Part shown: one piece after another, positions 34,232 to 42,827 of the stretch
Layout: every line of letters begins with the position of its first letter
How positions within the stretch are numbered: the stretch's first letter is position 1
Assembly: GCA_964648365.1 (NCBI GenBank)
Contig: CAZYLK010000005.1
Span: forward strand, 1-64,000
Origin: SURF-32 sp964648365
GTDB lineage: Bacteria; Planctomycetota; Phycisphaerae; UBA1845
Reading direction: 5' to 3'
Length of the DNA: 64,000 nucleotides
Position numbers and translations under genes: made by a program
Notes under the pieces: generated by a model
What the model was told of the DNA's origin: nothing
The model's database searches: none
The model's input: the letters and a program-made list of their open reading frames with translations, nothing else

Positions 34232-35575
34232 ATGGCCTCGATCAGTCCGACCATCTGGGAGGACGTGCTGGGTTACCTGCGCGTCCATTCGCCTGATTTG
34301 ATGCGGGCCTGGTTCGATCAACTCGAACCGCAGGCGGCGTCGAACGGCGTGCTGCTCGTACGCGCCCGCAACGCGGCCCAGCTCAAGTATCTCCGCCAGC
34401 ACTGCCAGCAGCCCTTCAGCGAAGCCGCCCAGGCGGCGACCGGGCGCCTCGTGACCGTCGAGTTCGAGGTGTCGGAATCCGGCGAAACCGCGGCGGATGA
34501 TCCATCGCTCCAGGATCCGCTCGACGGCGTGTCGGATATCCCGCTGAATGCTGACTTTACGTTCGGAAACCTGGTCACCGGGCCGTTCAACCGGCTGGCG
34601 CACGCGGCCGCGGTGGCCGTGGCCACCTCGCCGGGCCGGGCCTACAACCCGCTGTTCATTCACGGCGACGTCGGCCTGGGCAAGACGCACCTGTTGCAGG
34701 CGATTTGCGCCGACGCGGCTGAGCGGCACAATGGGCTGGTCTGCTGCTACCTCTCCTGCGAAAAATTCATCAATCACTTTATCAGCGCCGTCGAGCGCGG
34801 CGAACTGAATCGCTTCCGTCATGTCTATCGGCGCGTCGAGGTGCTGGTCATTGACGATATTCAGTTCCTGGCCGAGGGCGAACGCAGCCGCGAGGAGTTC
34901 TTCCACACCTTCAACGCGCTGCACCAGACGGGGCGGCAGATCGTGCTCTCGGCGGACTCGCCGCCGAGCGAGATCCGCAATCTGGAGGAGCGACTCAGCA
35001 GCCGGTTCAACTGCGGCCTGGTCACCATGGTCGAAAAACCCGACGTCGAGACGCGGATGGCCATCGTGCGCAAGAAGGCTCGTCTGCGGTGCATCGAGGT
35101 GCCGGAGGAGGTGGTCGAGCTGATCGCCACACAGGTCACGTCCAACACGCGGGAACTGGAAGGCGCCATCACACGGGTCGACGCACACTGCCAGACGCTG
35201 CGGGAGCCGATCACGCTGGCCAGCGCTCGCGCCGCCCTGGGCGAGCCTGGCGTTCGAATACTGAAGATCCCGACGATCATGGACGTGGTGACGCGCGAGT
35301 TTGACGTCAAGGTCTCGGACTTGCAGAGCAAGCGCCGTTCGCGGGCCGTGGCGCTGCCGCGGCACGTCTATATGTATCTGGCGCGGAAGCTTACGTCGCA
35401 CAGCCTTGAGGAGATCGGCGGCTACGTCGGCGGGCGGGATCACAGCACCGTCCTGCACAGCATCCGCGCCGTCGAAGACCTGATGGTGACCGATCCTGAT
35501 CTGCGCGCGGTCGTCGCCGACCTGACCCGGCGCCTGGAGGGGCGAAAGCGTGACGCTTCAGATTCCGGACTCTGA
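34232..35575 (+). CDS. dnaA: Chromosomal replication initiator DnaA
   Basis: DnaA of 447 residues. The N-terminal domain I is about 1-85; a short linker follows; the AAA+ domain has Walker A GDVGLGKT (145-152) and Walker B VLVIDDI (204-210); domain IV carries the DnaA-box-binding signature GGRDHSTVLHS (400-410). It opens the replication origin in its ATP form and here starts the cluster dnaA - dnaN - DUF721 - gyrB. No good ribosome site precedes the ATG. The gene lies divergently to topo VI. Confidence 0.95.
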   Translation: MASISPTIWEDVLGYLRVHSPDLMRAWFDQLEPQAASNGVLLVRARNAAQLKYLRQHCQQPFSEAAQAATGRLVTVEFEVSESGETAADDPSLQDPLDGVSDIPLNADFTFGNLVTGPFNRLAHAAAVAVATSPGRAYNPLFIHGDVGLGKTHLLQAICADAAERHNGLVCCYLSCEKFINHFISAVERGELNRFRHVYRRVEVLVIDDIQFLAEGERSREEFFHTFNALHQTGRQIVLSADSPPSEIRNLEERLSSRFNCGLVTMVEKPDVETRMAIVRKKARLRCIEVPEEVVELIATQVTSNTRELEGAITRVDAHCQTLREPITLASARAALGEPGVRILKIPTIMDVVTREFDVKVSDLQSKRRSRAVALPRHVYMYLARKLTSHSLEEIGGYVGGRDHSTVLHSIRAVEDLMVTDPDLRAVVADLTRRLEGRKRDASDSGL

Positions 35576-35986
35576 TCTTCGACCGGGGACGCAGCGGTTC
35601 AGGCTCCCGCGCCGGCGCTCCGCCGTCCGGTCGCGGCGGCCCTGTCGTGTCGCGCCGGCCGGCTCGACCAAAGGCCTGCGGGCTGCGGCCAGGGCTGGTT
35701 TCGCGGATGCGATCCGTGACCCGATCCTGTCCGCGGGCCGGCGATTGTCCACACGGGCCGGGGCTGTCGCACCGGCGCTGTGGTCAGCCGACGGGTACTC
35801 CACAGCATCACGCACGCGAACCTCACAGCCTTCGCGGGTGCGTTTGACCTCGCAACGTCCACCGCCACAAGGCGTTGCGGGTTTTGGCCTGCCGCTTCGC
35901 ACAGACTTGACAGGTTCTAGCTCGACTACGGGTTTTACCATAAACTATTCCGGAAGAGCGGATCAATTACTGGAGCCACACTCGCC
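35576..35986. other. dnaA-dnaN spacer, candidate oriC
   Basis: 411 bases without a gene between dnaA and dnaN, the most common site of bacterial oriC. TTGTCCACA (35745-35753) differs from the DnaA box TTATCCACA at one base and TACTCCACA (35796-35804) at two. An A/T-rich stretch lies at 35931-35952 in otherwise GC-rich sequence. Only one good box is visible, so the call is weak. Confidence 0.35.
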
Positions 35987-37084
35987 ATGAAGCTACGCGT
36001 CAATCGACAGGAACTGGCCACCGCACTGTCCGCCGTATCGTCGGTGGTGGCTTCGCGGACGCCCAAGCCGGTGTTGCAGTGCGTGCGCGTGGATGCACGG
36101 CCTGATCACCTGCTGCTTTCCTGCACGGATCTGGAGGTCGGACTGCGATACTCCGTCACTCAGGTCGAGGTGGAGCAGCCCGGAGAGATGCTCCTGCGGG
36201 CGGAAACGCTGGCCAAGATCACCCGTGAATCGGCGGATGAAATCCTACTGATGGAGGGAACCGACCGGCTGCTCCACATCCGCGGTGCGGACAGCCATTT
36301 TCAGATCATCGCGTCGGAGTTGGAGGAGTTCCCGTCCGTACCCGAGATGAAGGGTGAACCCCAATTCCGCATCCAGACCGACAGTCTGCGGCGCCTGTCG
36401 GAGTGGACGCTGTTCGCCTGCGCCCGCGAGAGCACCCGCTATGCCATCAATGGCGTGCTCTTCGTCGTCAAAGACCGGCTGCTGGCCATTGCCACCGACG
36501 GCCGCCGCCTCTCGAAGGGCGCCGCGGAGATTGACCGGTTGAGCGACGCGGACATTCCCAGCGTGATCGTGCCCACCAAGGCCCTGGCCCTGGTGAAGGG
36601 GTTCGCCGGCGAAGGGGACGAGCCGATCGGCATTCAGATCGCCGAGAACCAGATGATTCTGCGCGTGGCCCAGGCTACCGTCAGCACGGCCCTGATCGAG
36701 GGTCACTTTCCCAAGTACGAGGATGTGATCCCGCGCGACAACGACCGCCGGGCGGAGCTCGAGACGGTCGGGTTTCTCAGCGCGCTGCGTCAGGCGGCGC
36801 TGCTGACCAACGAGGAGTCCAAGGGGGTTCGGCTGAGCTTCACGGCGGATCGGCTGGTGCTGTCCAGCCGGGCGCCGGAGCAGGGCGAGGCGGAAATCGC
36901 CATGCCGGTGAAGTTTACCGGCGAGCCGGTGGACATTGGCTTCAACCCGCACTTCCTGATCGAGGCGCTGAAGATCGCCCGGAACGAGCGCGTCGTGTTT
37001 CGATGCTCCACGCCGCAGCGACCCGGCCTGCTCGAACTGGATGAGGATTTCATCTACGTGATCATGCCGGTAACGTTGTCGTAG
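35987..37084 (+). CDS. dnaN: DNA polymerase III beta sliding clamp
   Basis: DnaN of 365 residues, the ring-shaped processivity clamp. Three repeated clamp domains of about 120 residues each follow from the N terminus MKLRVNRQELATAL; typical segments include ARESTRYAINGVLF and the C-terminal VIMPVTLS-type end. The gene follows dnaA and is followed by a DUF721 gene whose ribosome site overlaps the dnaN stop, so dnaN, DUF721 and gyrB form an operon. Confidence 0.96.
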   Translation: MKLRVNRQELATALSAVSSVVASRTPKPVLQCVRVDARPDHLLLSCTDLEVGLRYSVTQVEVEQPGEMLLRAETLAKITRESADEILLMEGTDRLLHIRGADSHFQIIASELEEFPSVPEMKGEPQFRIQTDSLRRLSEWTLFACARESTRYAINGVLFVVKDRLLAIATDGRRLSKGAAEIDRLSDADIPSVIVPTKALALVKGFAGEGDEPIGIQIAENQMILRVAQATVSTALIEGHFPKYEDVIPRDNDRRAELETVGFLSALRQAALLTNEESKGVRLSFTADRLVLSSRAPEQGEAEIAMPVKFTGEPVDIGFNPHFLIEALKIARNERVVFRCSTPQRPGLLELDEDFIYVIMPVTLS

Positions 37085-37093
37085 GAGGTGGCG

Positions 37094-37513
37094 GTGAGCA
37101 GGCAGCGCGACGTGCTGCGGCGGGTTCATCAGAACGCGACCGCCGATCGACCCCGGTTCGAGGATCTGGATCCCTCGGATCCGCACGAGCGCGGCCGGAC
37201 CGTCCACGCGGCGGCGCTGATCCAGGGGTACGTTCAGCGTGCCCGGGAGGTGGGGCAGCAGGCGCAGCGCATCGCCGCGGCGCTGTCGGATACGGTCGAC
37301 GCGGAGTTTAGAATGCACTGCCGCGTCGGCGGTGTGCGCGACGGTACGTTGACGATCTGCGTGGACGCAGCCGGACGCGTGTATCCGCTGCGGATGAAAT
37401 GGATGATGGTGATCCGTCGTCGGCTGCAGCGCGAGGCCGGCGTCGCGCCCGTGCGAAGGGTCGCGTTTGAACAGGGATTGGACGGTGCGCCTGTCGGGTG
37501 CGCCGACGAGTGA
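37094..37513 (+). CDS. DUF721 protein (DciA-like)
   Basis: Protein of 139 residues with a C-terminal DUF721 domain (about 50-120: GYVQRAREVGQQAQRIAAAL, VGGVRDGTLTICVDAAG). DciA, a DUF721 protein, is the ancestral bacterial loader or helper of the DnaB helicase, and a position between dnaN and gyrB is typical. AGGAGG (37082-37087) is five to six bases before the GTG at 37094; the GTG at 37088 sits in that ribosome site. The stop overlaps the gyrB ATG (TGATG). Confidence 0.75.
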   Translation: MSRQRDVLRRVHQNATADRPRFEDLDPSDPHERGRTVHAAALIQGYVQRAREVGQQAQRIAAALSDTVDAEFRMHCRVGGVRDGTLTICVDAAGRVYPLRMKWMMVIRRRLQREAGVAPVRRVAFEQGLDGAPVGCADE

Positions 37514-40167
37514 TGCCAGGTATGGCGGACGTAAACGAACGTGTGGTTGACGTGGCCGAGGCTGCCGGCGCAACGCCTCCCGGGTCGGGGGGCGGCCCGC
37601 CGCTGGTCGCTTCCGGCGGCTACGATGAAAACAACATTACGGTGCTGGAAGGGCTGGAGGCCGTCCGGCACCGGCCCGCGATGTACATCGGCGGCACCGG
37701 GATCAGCGGGCTGCACCACCTTGTCTACGAAGTGGTCGACAACTCGGTGGACGAGGCGCTGGCCGGCTACTGCAACCGGATCGTCGTCCGGCTGCTCAAC
37801 GACGGAAGTTGCAGCGTCACCGATAACGGGCGCGGCATCCCGGTCGGCCCGAAGCAGAGCGAAAACCCGATGCTCGACGGCAAACCCGCCCTCGAGATCG
37901 TCATGACCGTGCTCCATGCGGGCGGCAAGTTCGATAAGGGCAGCTATAAGGTCTCCGGCGGGTTGCACGGCGTCGGCGTCAGTGTGGTTAACGCGTTGTC
38001 CGAATGGTTGCGGGTGGAAGTCGGCCGGGACGGCAAGCGCTATCTGATGACCTTCGCCCGCGGCGACATCGACGCGGCGCTCACCTCCGTGCCGGATGCG
38101 GCGTTTCGCGGCACGCACGTCTGGTTCAAGCCCGATCCGAAGATCTTCCCGGACTGCGAGTTCCGCTACGAGACGCTCCAGACGCGGCTGCGGGAGCTGG
38201 CGTTCCTCAACGACGGGTTGCGCATTCGGCTCATCGACGAGCGGGCCGACAAGGAGCAGGAAAGCGAGTTCTACTTCCGCGACGGCTTGCGCGAGTTCTG
38301 CCGTCACCTGGTCGGCGGCAGCGAGTTGTTGCACAACGACGTGATCTTCCTGAAGGCGTCGGACGAGACGAGCGGACTCGGGTGCGAAGTGGCGCTGCAG
38401 TGGACGGACGCCTACAACGAAAACCTGCTCTGCTACGCCAACAACATCCACAACGTGCATGGCGGCGTGCATCTGTCCGGCTTGAAGTCATCGATCACGC
38501 GCGTGGCCAACAACTACGCCAAGAACAACAACCTCATCAAGGGCAACACCACCGTCGTCGGCGACGACTGGCGCGAGGGTCTGACCGGCATCATTTCGGT
38601 CAAGGTTCCCGAGCCGCAGTTCGAGGGGCAGACGAAGGTCAAGCTGCTCAATCCGGAAGTCGAGTCGTACGTTCAGCAGACCGTCAACGAAATGCTCGGC
38701 GCATGGTTCGAGGAACACCCCACTGACGCGAAGAAAGTCGCCGCCAAGGGCGTGCAGGCCGCGCAGGCGCGGGAAGCCGCCCGCAAGGCGCGGGATCTGG
38801 CCCGCAAAAGCGTGCTGAGCGGGGGGGGGCTGCCCGGCAAGCTGTGGGACTGTCGCAGCCGCAAGGCGGACGAGACGGAGATCTACTTCGTCGAGGGCGA
38901 TTCGGCCGGCGGCATCGCCAAGCAGGGGCGCGATTCGTACGTGCAGGCGATCCTGCCGCTTAAGGGCAAGATCCTTAACGTCGAGAAAGCCCGCATCGAC
39001 AAGATGCTCTCCCACGATGAAATCACGAAAATCATCTCGGCGATGGGTTGCGGCATCGGCAAGGAAGACTTCGACGTCGAGAAACGCCGCTACGGCAAGC
39101 TGATCATCATGACCGACGCCGACGTGGACGGCTCGCACATCCGCACGCTGCTGTTGACCTTCCTGTTCCGTCACATGCGCCCGCTGATCGAGGAGGGGCG
39201 CGTGTACGTCGCCCAGCCGCCGCTGTACCAGGTGCGAAAAGGCAAGCATGTTGAATACGTCATTGATGATCGGGCGCTCAACGCCAAACTGACCGAACTG
39301 GCGCTGCAGGGGCTGTCGCTGCTGGTCCGCGACCGCGACGGCGGCGACCGCGCGTTCGAAAGGCAGCAGCTTGCCGAGGTGATCGGCCTGTTGGACGGGC
39401 TGGAGGCGCACACGCGGGTGCTGGCGCGGCGGGGCCTCTCTTTCCAGCAGATGGTCACGCAGCATCGCGATCCTCAGCGCGGCCTTCCCCGCATCCTGGC
39501 GCTGATCCACCGCCCGGAGGAAGACATGCCGGAGAAGCGGCTGCTGTTTTCCGAGGCGGAACTGGAGCCGCTCCACGCGGAGGAGGCGGCCGGCGACAAG
39601 GACGTCCTGCTGACCGACGCGCGGCGGCTCATGCTGGAGCTGGCCGGCGAAGGCAGCGAAAACGGTGAGCCGCGCGAACTCAACCCGCATCGGATCGTGT
39701 ACCAGGCGCTGGTCACCACGCCGGAGATCGAGCGGATCCTGCAGCGCATCGAGGCGCTGGGCCTGGCCGCGTCCGACCTCTTCCTGACCCGCGAGGAACT
39801 GGTCACCGGCGAGCTGCCGCCGGCCAAGTTCATCCTCCAGCCGGAAGGCGGCGACCCGGTCGAGCTGGACAACCTCGCCCAGGTGGCCGAGGGCGTCCGC
39901 GACCTGGGGCGCAAGGGCCTGGCGATCAAACGCTTCAAAGGTCTGGGCGAGATGAACGCCGACGAACTGTGGGAAACCACCATGGATCCGGCCGTGCGCA
40001 CGCTGCGCCGCGTGAACATTTCCGACGACATGGAAGACCTCGAACAGGCCGACATCGACGCCGCTGAAGCTGACCGCGTCTTCTCCCTTCTGATGGGCGA
40101 CAACGTCGAGAAGCGCCGCCGCTTCATCGAGGAAAACGCGGCGACGGTGAAGAACCTGGACGTGTAG
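37513..40167 (+). CDS. gyrB: DNA gyrase subunit B
   Basis: GyrB of 884 residues, which hydrolyses ATP to drive negative supercoiling with GyrA (not in this window). The GHKL ATPase domain is at about 25-230, the transducer to about 410, and the Toprim domain has EGDSAGG near 461 and DADVDGSHIRT near 535. An insertion of about 170 residues after the Toprim domain (about 580-745), as in many Gram-negative GyrB, makes it longer than the ~640 of Gram-positives. Nine consecutive G (38821-38829) encode Gly-Gly-Gly in the linker before the Toprim domain. It overlaps the DUF721 gene by one base. Confidence 0.95.
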   Translation: MPGMADVNERVVDVAEAAGATPPGSGGGPPLVASGGYDENNITVLEGLEAVRHRPAMYIGGTGISGLHHLVYEVVDNSVDEALAGYCNRIVVRLLNDGSCSVTDNGRGIPVGPKQSENPMLDGKPALEIVMTVLHAGGKFDKGSYKVSGGLHGVGVSVVNALSEWLRVEVGRDGKRYLMTFARGDIDAALTSVPDAAFRGTHVWFKPDPKIFPDCEFRYETLQTRLRELAFLNDGLRIRLIDERADKEQESEFYFRDGLREFCRHLVGGSELLHNDVIFLKASDETSGLGCEVALQWTDAYNENLLCYANNIHNVHGGVHLSGLKSSITRVANNYAKNNNLIKGNTTVVGDDWREGLTGIISVKVPEPQFEGQTKVKLLNPEVESYVQQTVNEMLGAWFEEHPTDAKKVAAKGVQAAQAREAARKARDLARKSVLSGGGLPGKLWDCRSRKADETEIYFVEGDSAGGIAKQGRDSYVQAILPLKGKILNVEKARIDKMLSHDEITKIISAMGCGIGKEDFDVEKRRYGKLIIMTDADVDGSHIRTLLLTFLFRHMRPLIEEGRVYVAQPPLYQVRKGKHVEYVIDDRALNAKLTELALQGLSLLVRDRDGGDRAFERQQLAEVIGLLDGLEAHTRVLARRGLSFQQMVTQHRDPQRGLPRILALIHRPEEDMPEKRLLFSEAELEPLHAEEAAGDKDVLLTDARRLMLELAGEGSENGEPRELNPHRIVYQALVTTPEIERILQRIEALGLAASDLFLTREELVTGELPPAKFILQPEGGDPVELDNLAQVAEGVRDLGRKGLAIKRFKGLGEMNADELWETTMDPAVRTLRRVNISDDMEDLEQADIDAAEADRVFSLLMGDNVEKRRRFIEENAATVKNLDV

Positions 40168-40170
40168 CAG

Positions 40171-40282
40171 AGGAATCGCGAATGTCGAAGAGCGAATAAC
40201 GAATGAAGATTGGCGCGGCGGCTAGGAGGTATTCGCGGCCGGGATAGGCTACCAGAACCGCGACCGTGAGGGAGCGGCCGGC
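40171..40282. repeat. Heptad cluster plus family C repeat after gyrB
   Basis: Four units of the heptad in the GAATGTC orientation (GAATCGCGAATGTCGAAGAG then CGAATAACGAATG) at 40171-40205, then a family C element CCAGAACCGCGACCGTGAGG followed by GAGCGG at 40252-40278. They separate gyrB from the AAA/DUF4276 cassette. Confidence 0.75.
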
Positions 40283-40366
40283 TCGCGGTAGATTGTGCCG
40301 GGCGACCGTGGCGCCGCACGAGCCGACGGCACTTGGCCGCTTTCAGCGAGATTGGTGCGGGAAACG

Positions 40367-41557
40367 ATGCTGCTTAACAATCTGCAGCTCGATGGCTTGC
40401 TGTCCTTCGCTCCGGGCAGCCCGGCAGTCGAACTCACTCCATTGAATGTGCTCATCGGCCCCAACGGCGTTGGTAAGACGAACTTCATTGAAGCCGTGGA
40501 ACTGCTCCACGCGGCACCCACCGACCTGCGGAACGCGATTCGACTCGGCGGGCGCCCGGCCGACTGGTTTTGGCACGGTAATGATCCAGGCACCGGTGCG
40601 CAGATTCAGGCTGACCTTGGGGCCTCGGACGACGTTCCGGTGTTGCGTTATGCGATCCGGTTCGGCGACAACGCAGGCAGCATGATCATCAGCGGGGAAA
40701 CGCTGGGTATCGGCGGGAGCGACTGCAATGAGGAGACCGCGGCTGGATCCCTTTATTGCTTCAGGGGAGGACGGGCTCAGATCAGAATGGTCGCCGGCGG
40801 CGATGGCAATGCGATCCGTCAAGACAGAGAACTGAAACGCGAGACGCTCGACATCCGGCAGTCGGTCCTCTCGCAGCAGCAGGATCTGGAGCTCTATCCG
40901 GAACTGACCCTGACAGGGCGGCGCTTCCGGGCGATTCAGATCTTCCGCGAGTGGAGCTTCGGCCGCTCCTCCTCGCTTCGTTCGCCGCAGCCGTCCAACC
41001 TCCCCACCGACAGTGTTCTGCCGCAACTTGGTAACCTGGCATTGGTGCTCAACGATCTGGAGCATCGGCCGGTCTGGCCCCGCTTCAACGAACTGATGCG
41101 GCGGTTTCTACCACGCTTCTCCCGCCTGACGACGAAGGTCTCCGGCGGCTCGGTGCAGGTCTACCTGCACGAGGAGGGATTGAGTCTCCCGGTTCCCGCC
41201 ACGCGCCTTTCGGATGGGACATTGCGCTTCCTCGCTCTGCTGTCGATCCTGCTCAACGCGGAGTCGGCGTCGCTCATCTGCATCGAGGAGCCGGAACTGG
41301 GCCTGCACCCCGATGCGATGGCCCTGCTGGCGGAACTGCTGCTCGAAGCCTCGTCGAAGACGCAGATCATCGTGACGACCCACTCGGATGCACTTGTCTC
41401 CGACCTGACACCCCGGGCGGAATCGGTCCTCGTCTGCGAATACGGCTCGCTCGGCACTGAACTGCATCGCCTCGACAGTGACCGGCTCCGATTCTGGCTG
41501 GACAAGTACCGTCTGGGTGAAATCTGGCGGCTTGGCAAGCTGGGGGGGAACCCCTGA
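40367..41557 (+). CDS. AAA_21-type ATPase of an ATPase/DUF4276 pair
   Basis: Protein of 396 residues with an ABC/SMC-like ATPase fold (AAA_21/AAA_15 group, related to OLD and RecF). Walker A is GPNGVGKT (31-38), a signature-like LSDGTLRFLALLSILL precedes Walker B ICIEEPELGLHPD at about 303-315, and the H-loop is VTTHSDALVS. The immediately following gene encodes a DUF4276 protein, overlapping by three bases. Such ATPases paired with a Toprim-like nuclease are known or suspected anti-phage systems (compare OLD, PARIS, Gabija); the defence role here is inference. Confidence 0.8.
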   Translation: MLLNNLQLDGLLSFAPGSPAVELTPLNVLIGPNGVGKTNFIEAVELLHAAPTDLRNAIRLGGRPADWFWHGNDPGTGAQIQADLGASDDVPVLRYAIRFGDNAGSMIISGETLGIGGSDCNEETAAGSLYCFRGGRAQIRMVAGGDGNAIRQDRELKRETLDIRQSVLSQQQDLELYPELTLTGRRFRAIQIFREWSFGRSSSLRSPQPSNLPTDSVLPQLGNLALVLNDLEHRPVWPRFNELMRRFLPRFSRLTTKVSGGSVQVYLHEEGLSLPVPATRLSDGTLRFLALLSILLNAESASLICIEEPELGLHPDAMALLAELLLEASSKTQIIVTTHSDALVSDLTPRAESVLVCEYGSLGTELHRLDSDRLRFWLDKYRLGEIWRLGKLGGNP

Positions 41558-42195
41558 GACGCAGTATCGCCATCTACATCGAAGGCGGCGGCCAGGCCGC
41601 GTCTACACTCGCACCGTTTCGACGCGGCATGTCTGAGTTCCTCGCTTCCGTCGTCGAGGCGGCCCGGAAGACGCGAACCCGCTGGCGCATCATTCCATGC
41701 GGAGGTCGGGAACAGGCGTACGGGGCTTTTGTCGATGCGATCAACCACGAGCCGGAGGTCTACAATGTCCTCCTGGTCGACTCCGAGGTGCCGGTGCCGA
41801 CAGACGTGACGCCGCACGCGCTGTCAGAGCGCGACGCCGCAGCGAAGCTTCCCAAGGGGATCGATGAAGGGCAGCTTCAATGGATGGTCGCCTGTATGGA
41901 GGCGTGGTTTCTGGCTGATCCGGAGGGCCTGGTCAGGCATTTCGGAAACACACTCGACACGCGGAAACTGCCAAGAGCGACGCTGGCGGAGAGTCGCACG
42001 AAGCAACAGATCAACAGGGCACTGAAGATGGCCACGAGTCCGACGCCGGCAGGCGAATACCGCAAGATCCGCGATGGCGCCGCCCTCCTCGCGACGATCA
42101 ACCCCGTAACCGTACGATCGCACTGTCGCTGGTGCGATCGCCTGTTTACCGTGCTGCATACTGCGATTGACCCTGGTAGCGGACAGGCGGGTTGA
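41554..42195 (+). CDS. DUF4276 protein (Toprim-like partner), probable CTG start
   Basis: Protein of 213 residues if started at the CTG at 41554. The conserved N-terminal strand IAIYIEGGG (Glu10) and VLLVDSEVP (Asp76/Glu78) and the family signature MVACMEAWFLADPEGL (111-126) identify DUF4276, a Toprim-related fold. The first ATG (41629) would delete the IEGGG strand, so translation must begin earlier; the only suitable codon is a CTG that overlaps the upstream stop as CTGA, the same geometry as a common ATGA overlap. A G7 run is seven bases upstream. Its predicted role is a nuclease or effector controlled by the neighbouring ATPase. Confidence 0.7.
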   Translation: MRRSIAIYIEGGGQAASTLAPFRRGMSEFLASVVEAARKTRTRWRIIPCGGREQAYGAFVDAINHEPEVYNVLLVDSEVPVPTDVTPHALSERDAAAKLPKGIDEGQLQWMVACMEAWFLADPEGLVRHFGNTLDTRKLPRATLAESRTKQQINRALKMATSPTPAGEYRKIRDGAALLATINPVTVRSHCRWCDRLFTVLHTAIDPGSGQAG

Positions 42196-42264
42196 CATGC
42201 GCTCGCTCCTGCCGGTGAGCGTCAACATTATACCACCGCGACAGCCGGCGCCCGGTGATCGCCC

Positions 42265-42591
42265 ATGCTCACTCGCTCCATCCCCACCCTCATCGCCCTC
42301 GCCATGCTGGCCATGCGGCTGGCGGCGGATATCGCGAATCTGGTGAATGAGCCGTCGCGGCGGGGCTTTCATGCTTTGCTGGTTGCGGCCGTGGTGGCGG
42401 CGATCGTGGGGGTGTCGTCGCGGCGGTTCGCGGGCTGGTGCGTGGCGGTAGCCTACTGCGGCGGGCAGACGCTTCGCTACGGCGTCGCGCTGTACGAGGC
42501 GTCGTCCTTCCTTGGCTTCATGGCGCTGGTGTTCATGCTCATCTGTACGCTGCTGCTGCTTCACCCGGAGGCGCGCAGCGACTTCGGCTGA
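42265..42591 (+). CDS. Small membrane protein
   Basis: Hydrophobic protein of 108 residues with about four membrane segments (about 5-25, 37-52, 56-76, 82-100) and no recognisable family. It lies after the DUF4276 gene on the same strand with a 69-base spacer. No strong ribosome site is visible. Its regular hydrophobic pattern makes it more likely real than noise. Confidence 0.5.
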   Translation: MLTRSIPTLIALAMLAMRLAADIANLVNEPSRRGFHALLVAAVVAAIVGVSSRRFAGWCVAVAYCGGQTLRYGVALYEASSFLGFMALVFMLICTLLLLHPEARSDFG

Positions 42592-42827
42592 CGGATGCGG
42601 GGTCATTGCGGTGTCGCGCTCGCGGGTGCATCACGCGCGGGGCATCGGTCTCTGTCCACCCGCCGTCCCCGGCCTGTCCGTGCGGCCGTGGTTGCGCTAC
42701 AATTCCAACTCTTGGCGCGGTCGGCGGGTGGACCGCTGCCGCGCGCCGGGGCGCGTGCATGACGCGGCGCCGCTGGCCAGGACGGTCGCGGACGGATGCC
42801 AGGGCTTTCACGGACTGCACAACCCGC

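Noticed and set aside
35550..35990. 146-codon plus-strand frame between dnaA and dnaN
   Set aside because: Overlaps the dnaA end, has no ribosome site, and its translation is Arg/Ser/Pro-rich with no family. I treat the stretch as the candidate origin instead.
36245..37573. 442-codon frame antisense to dnaN
   Set aside because: Covers dnaN and the DUF721 gene completely in reverse; composition is typical of reverse-frame noise.
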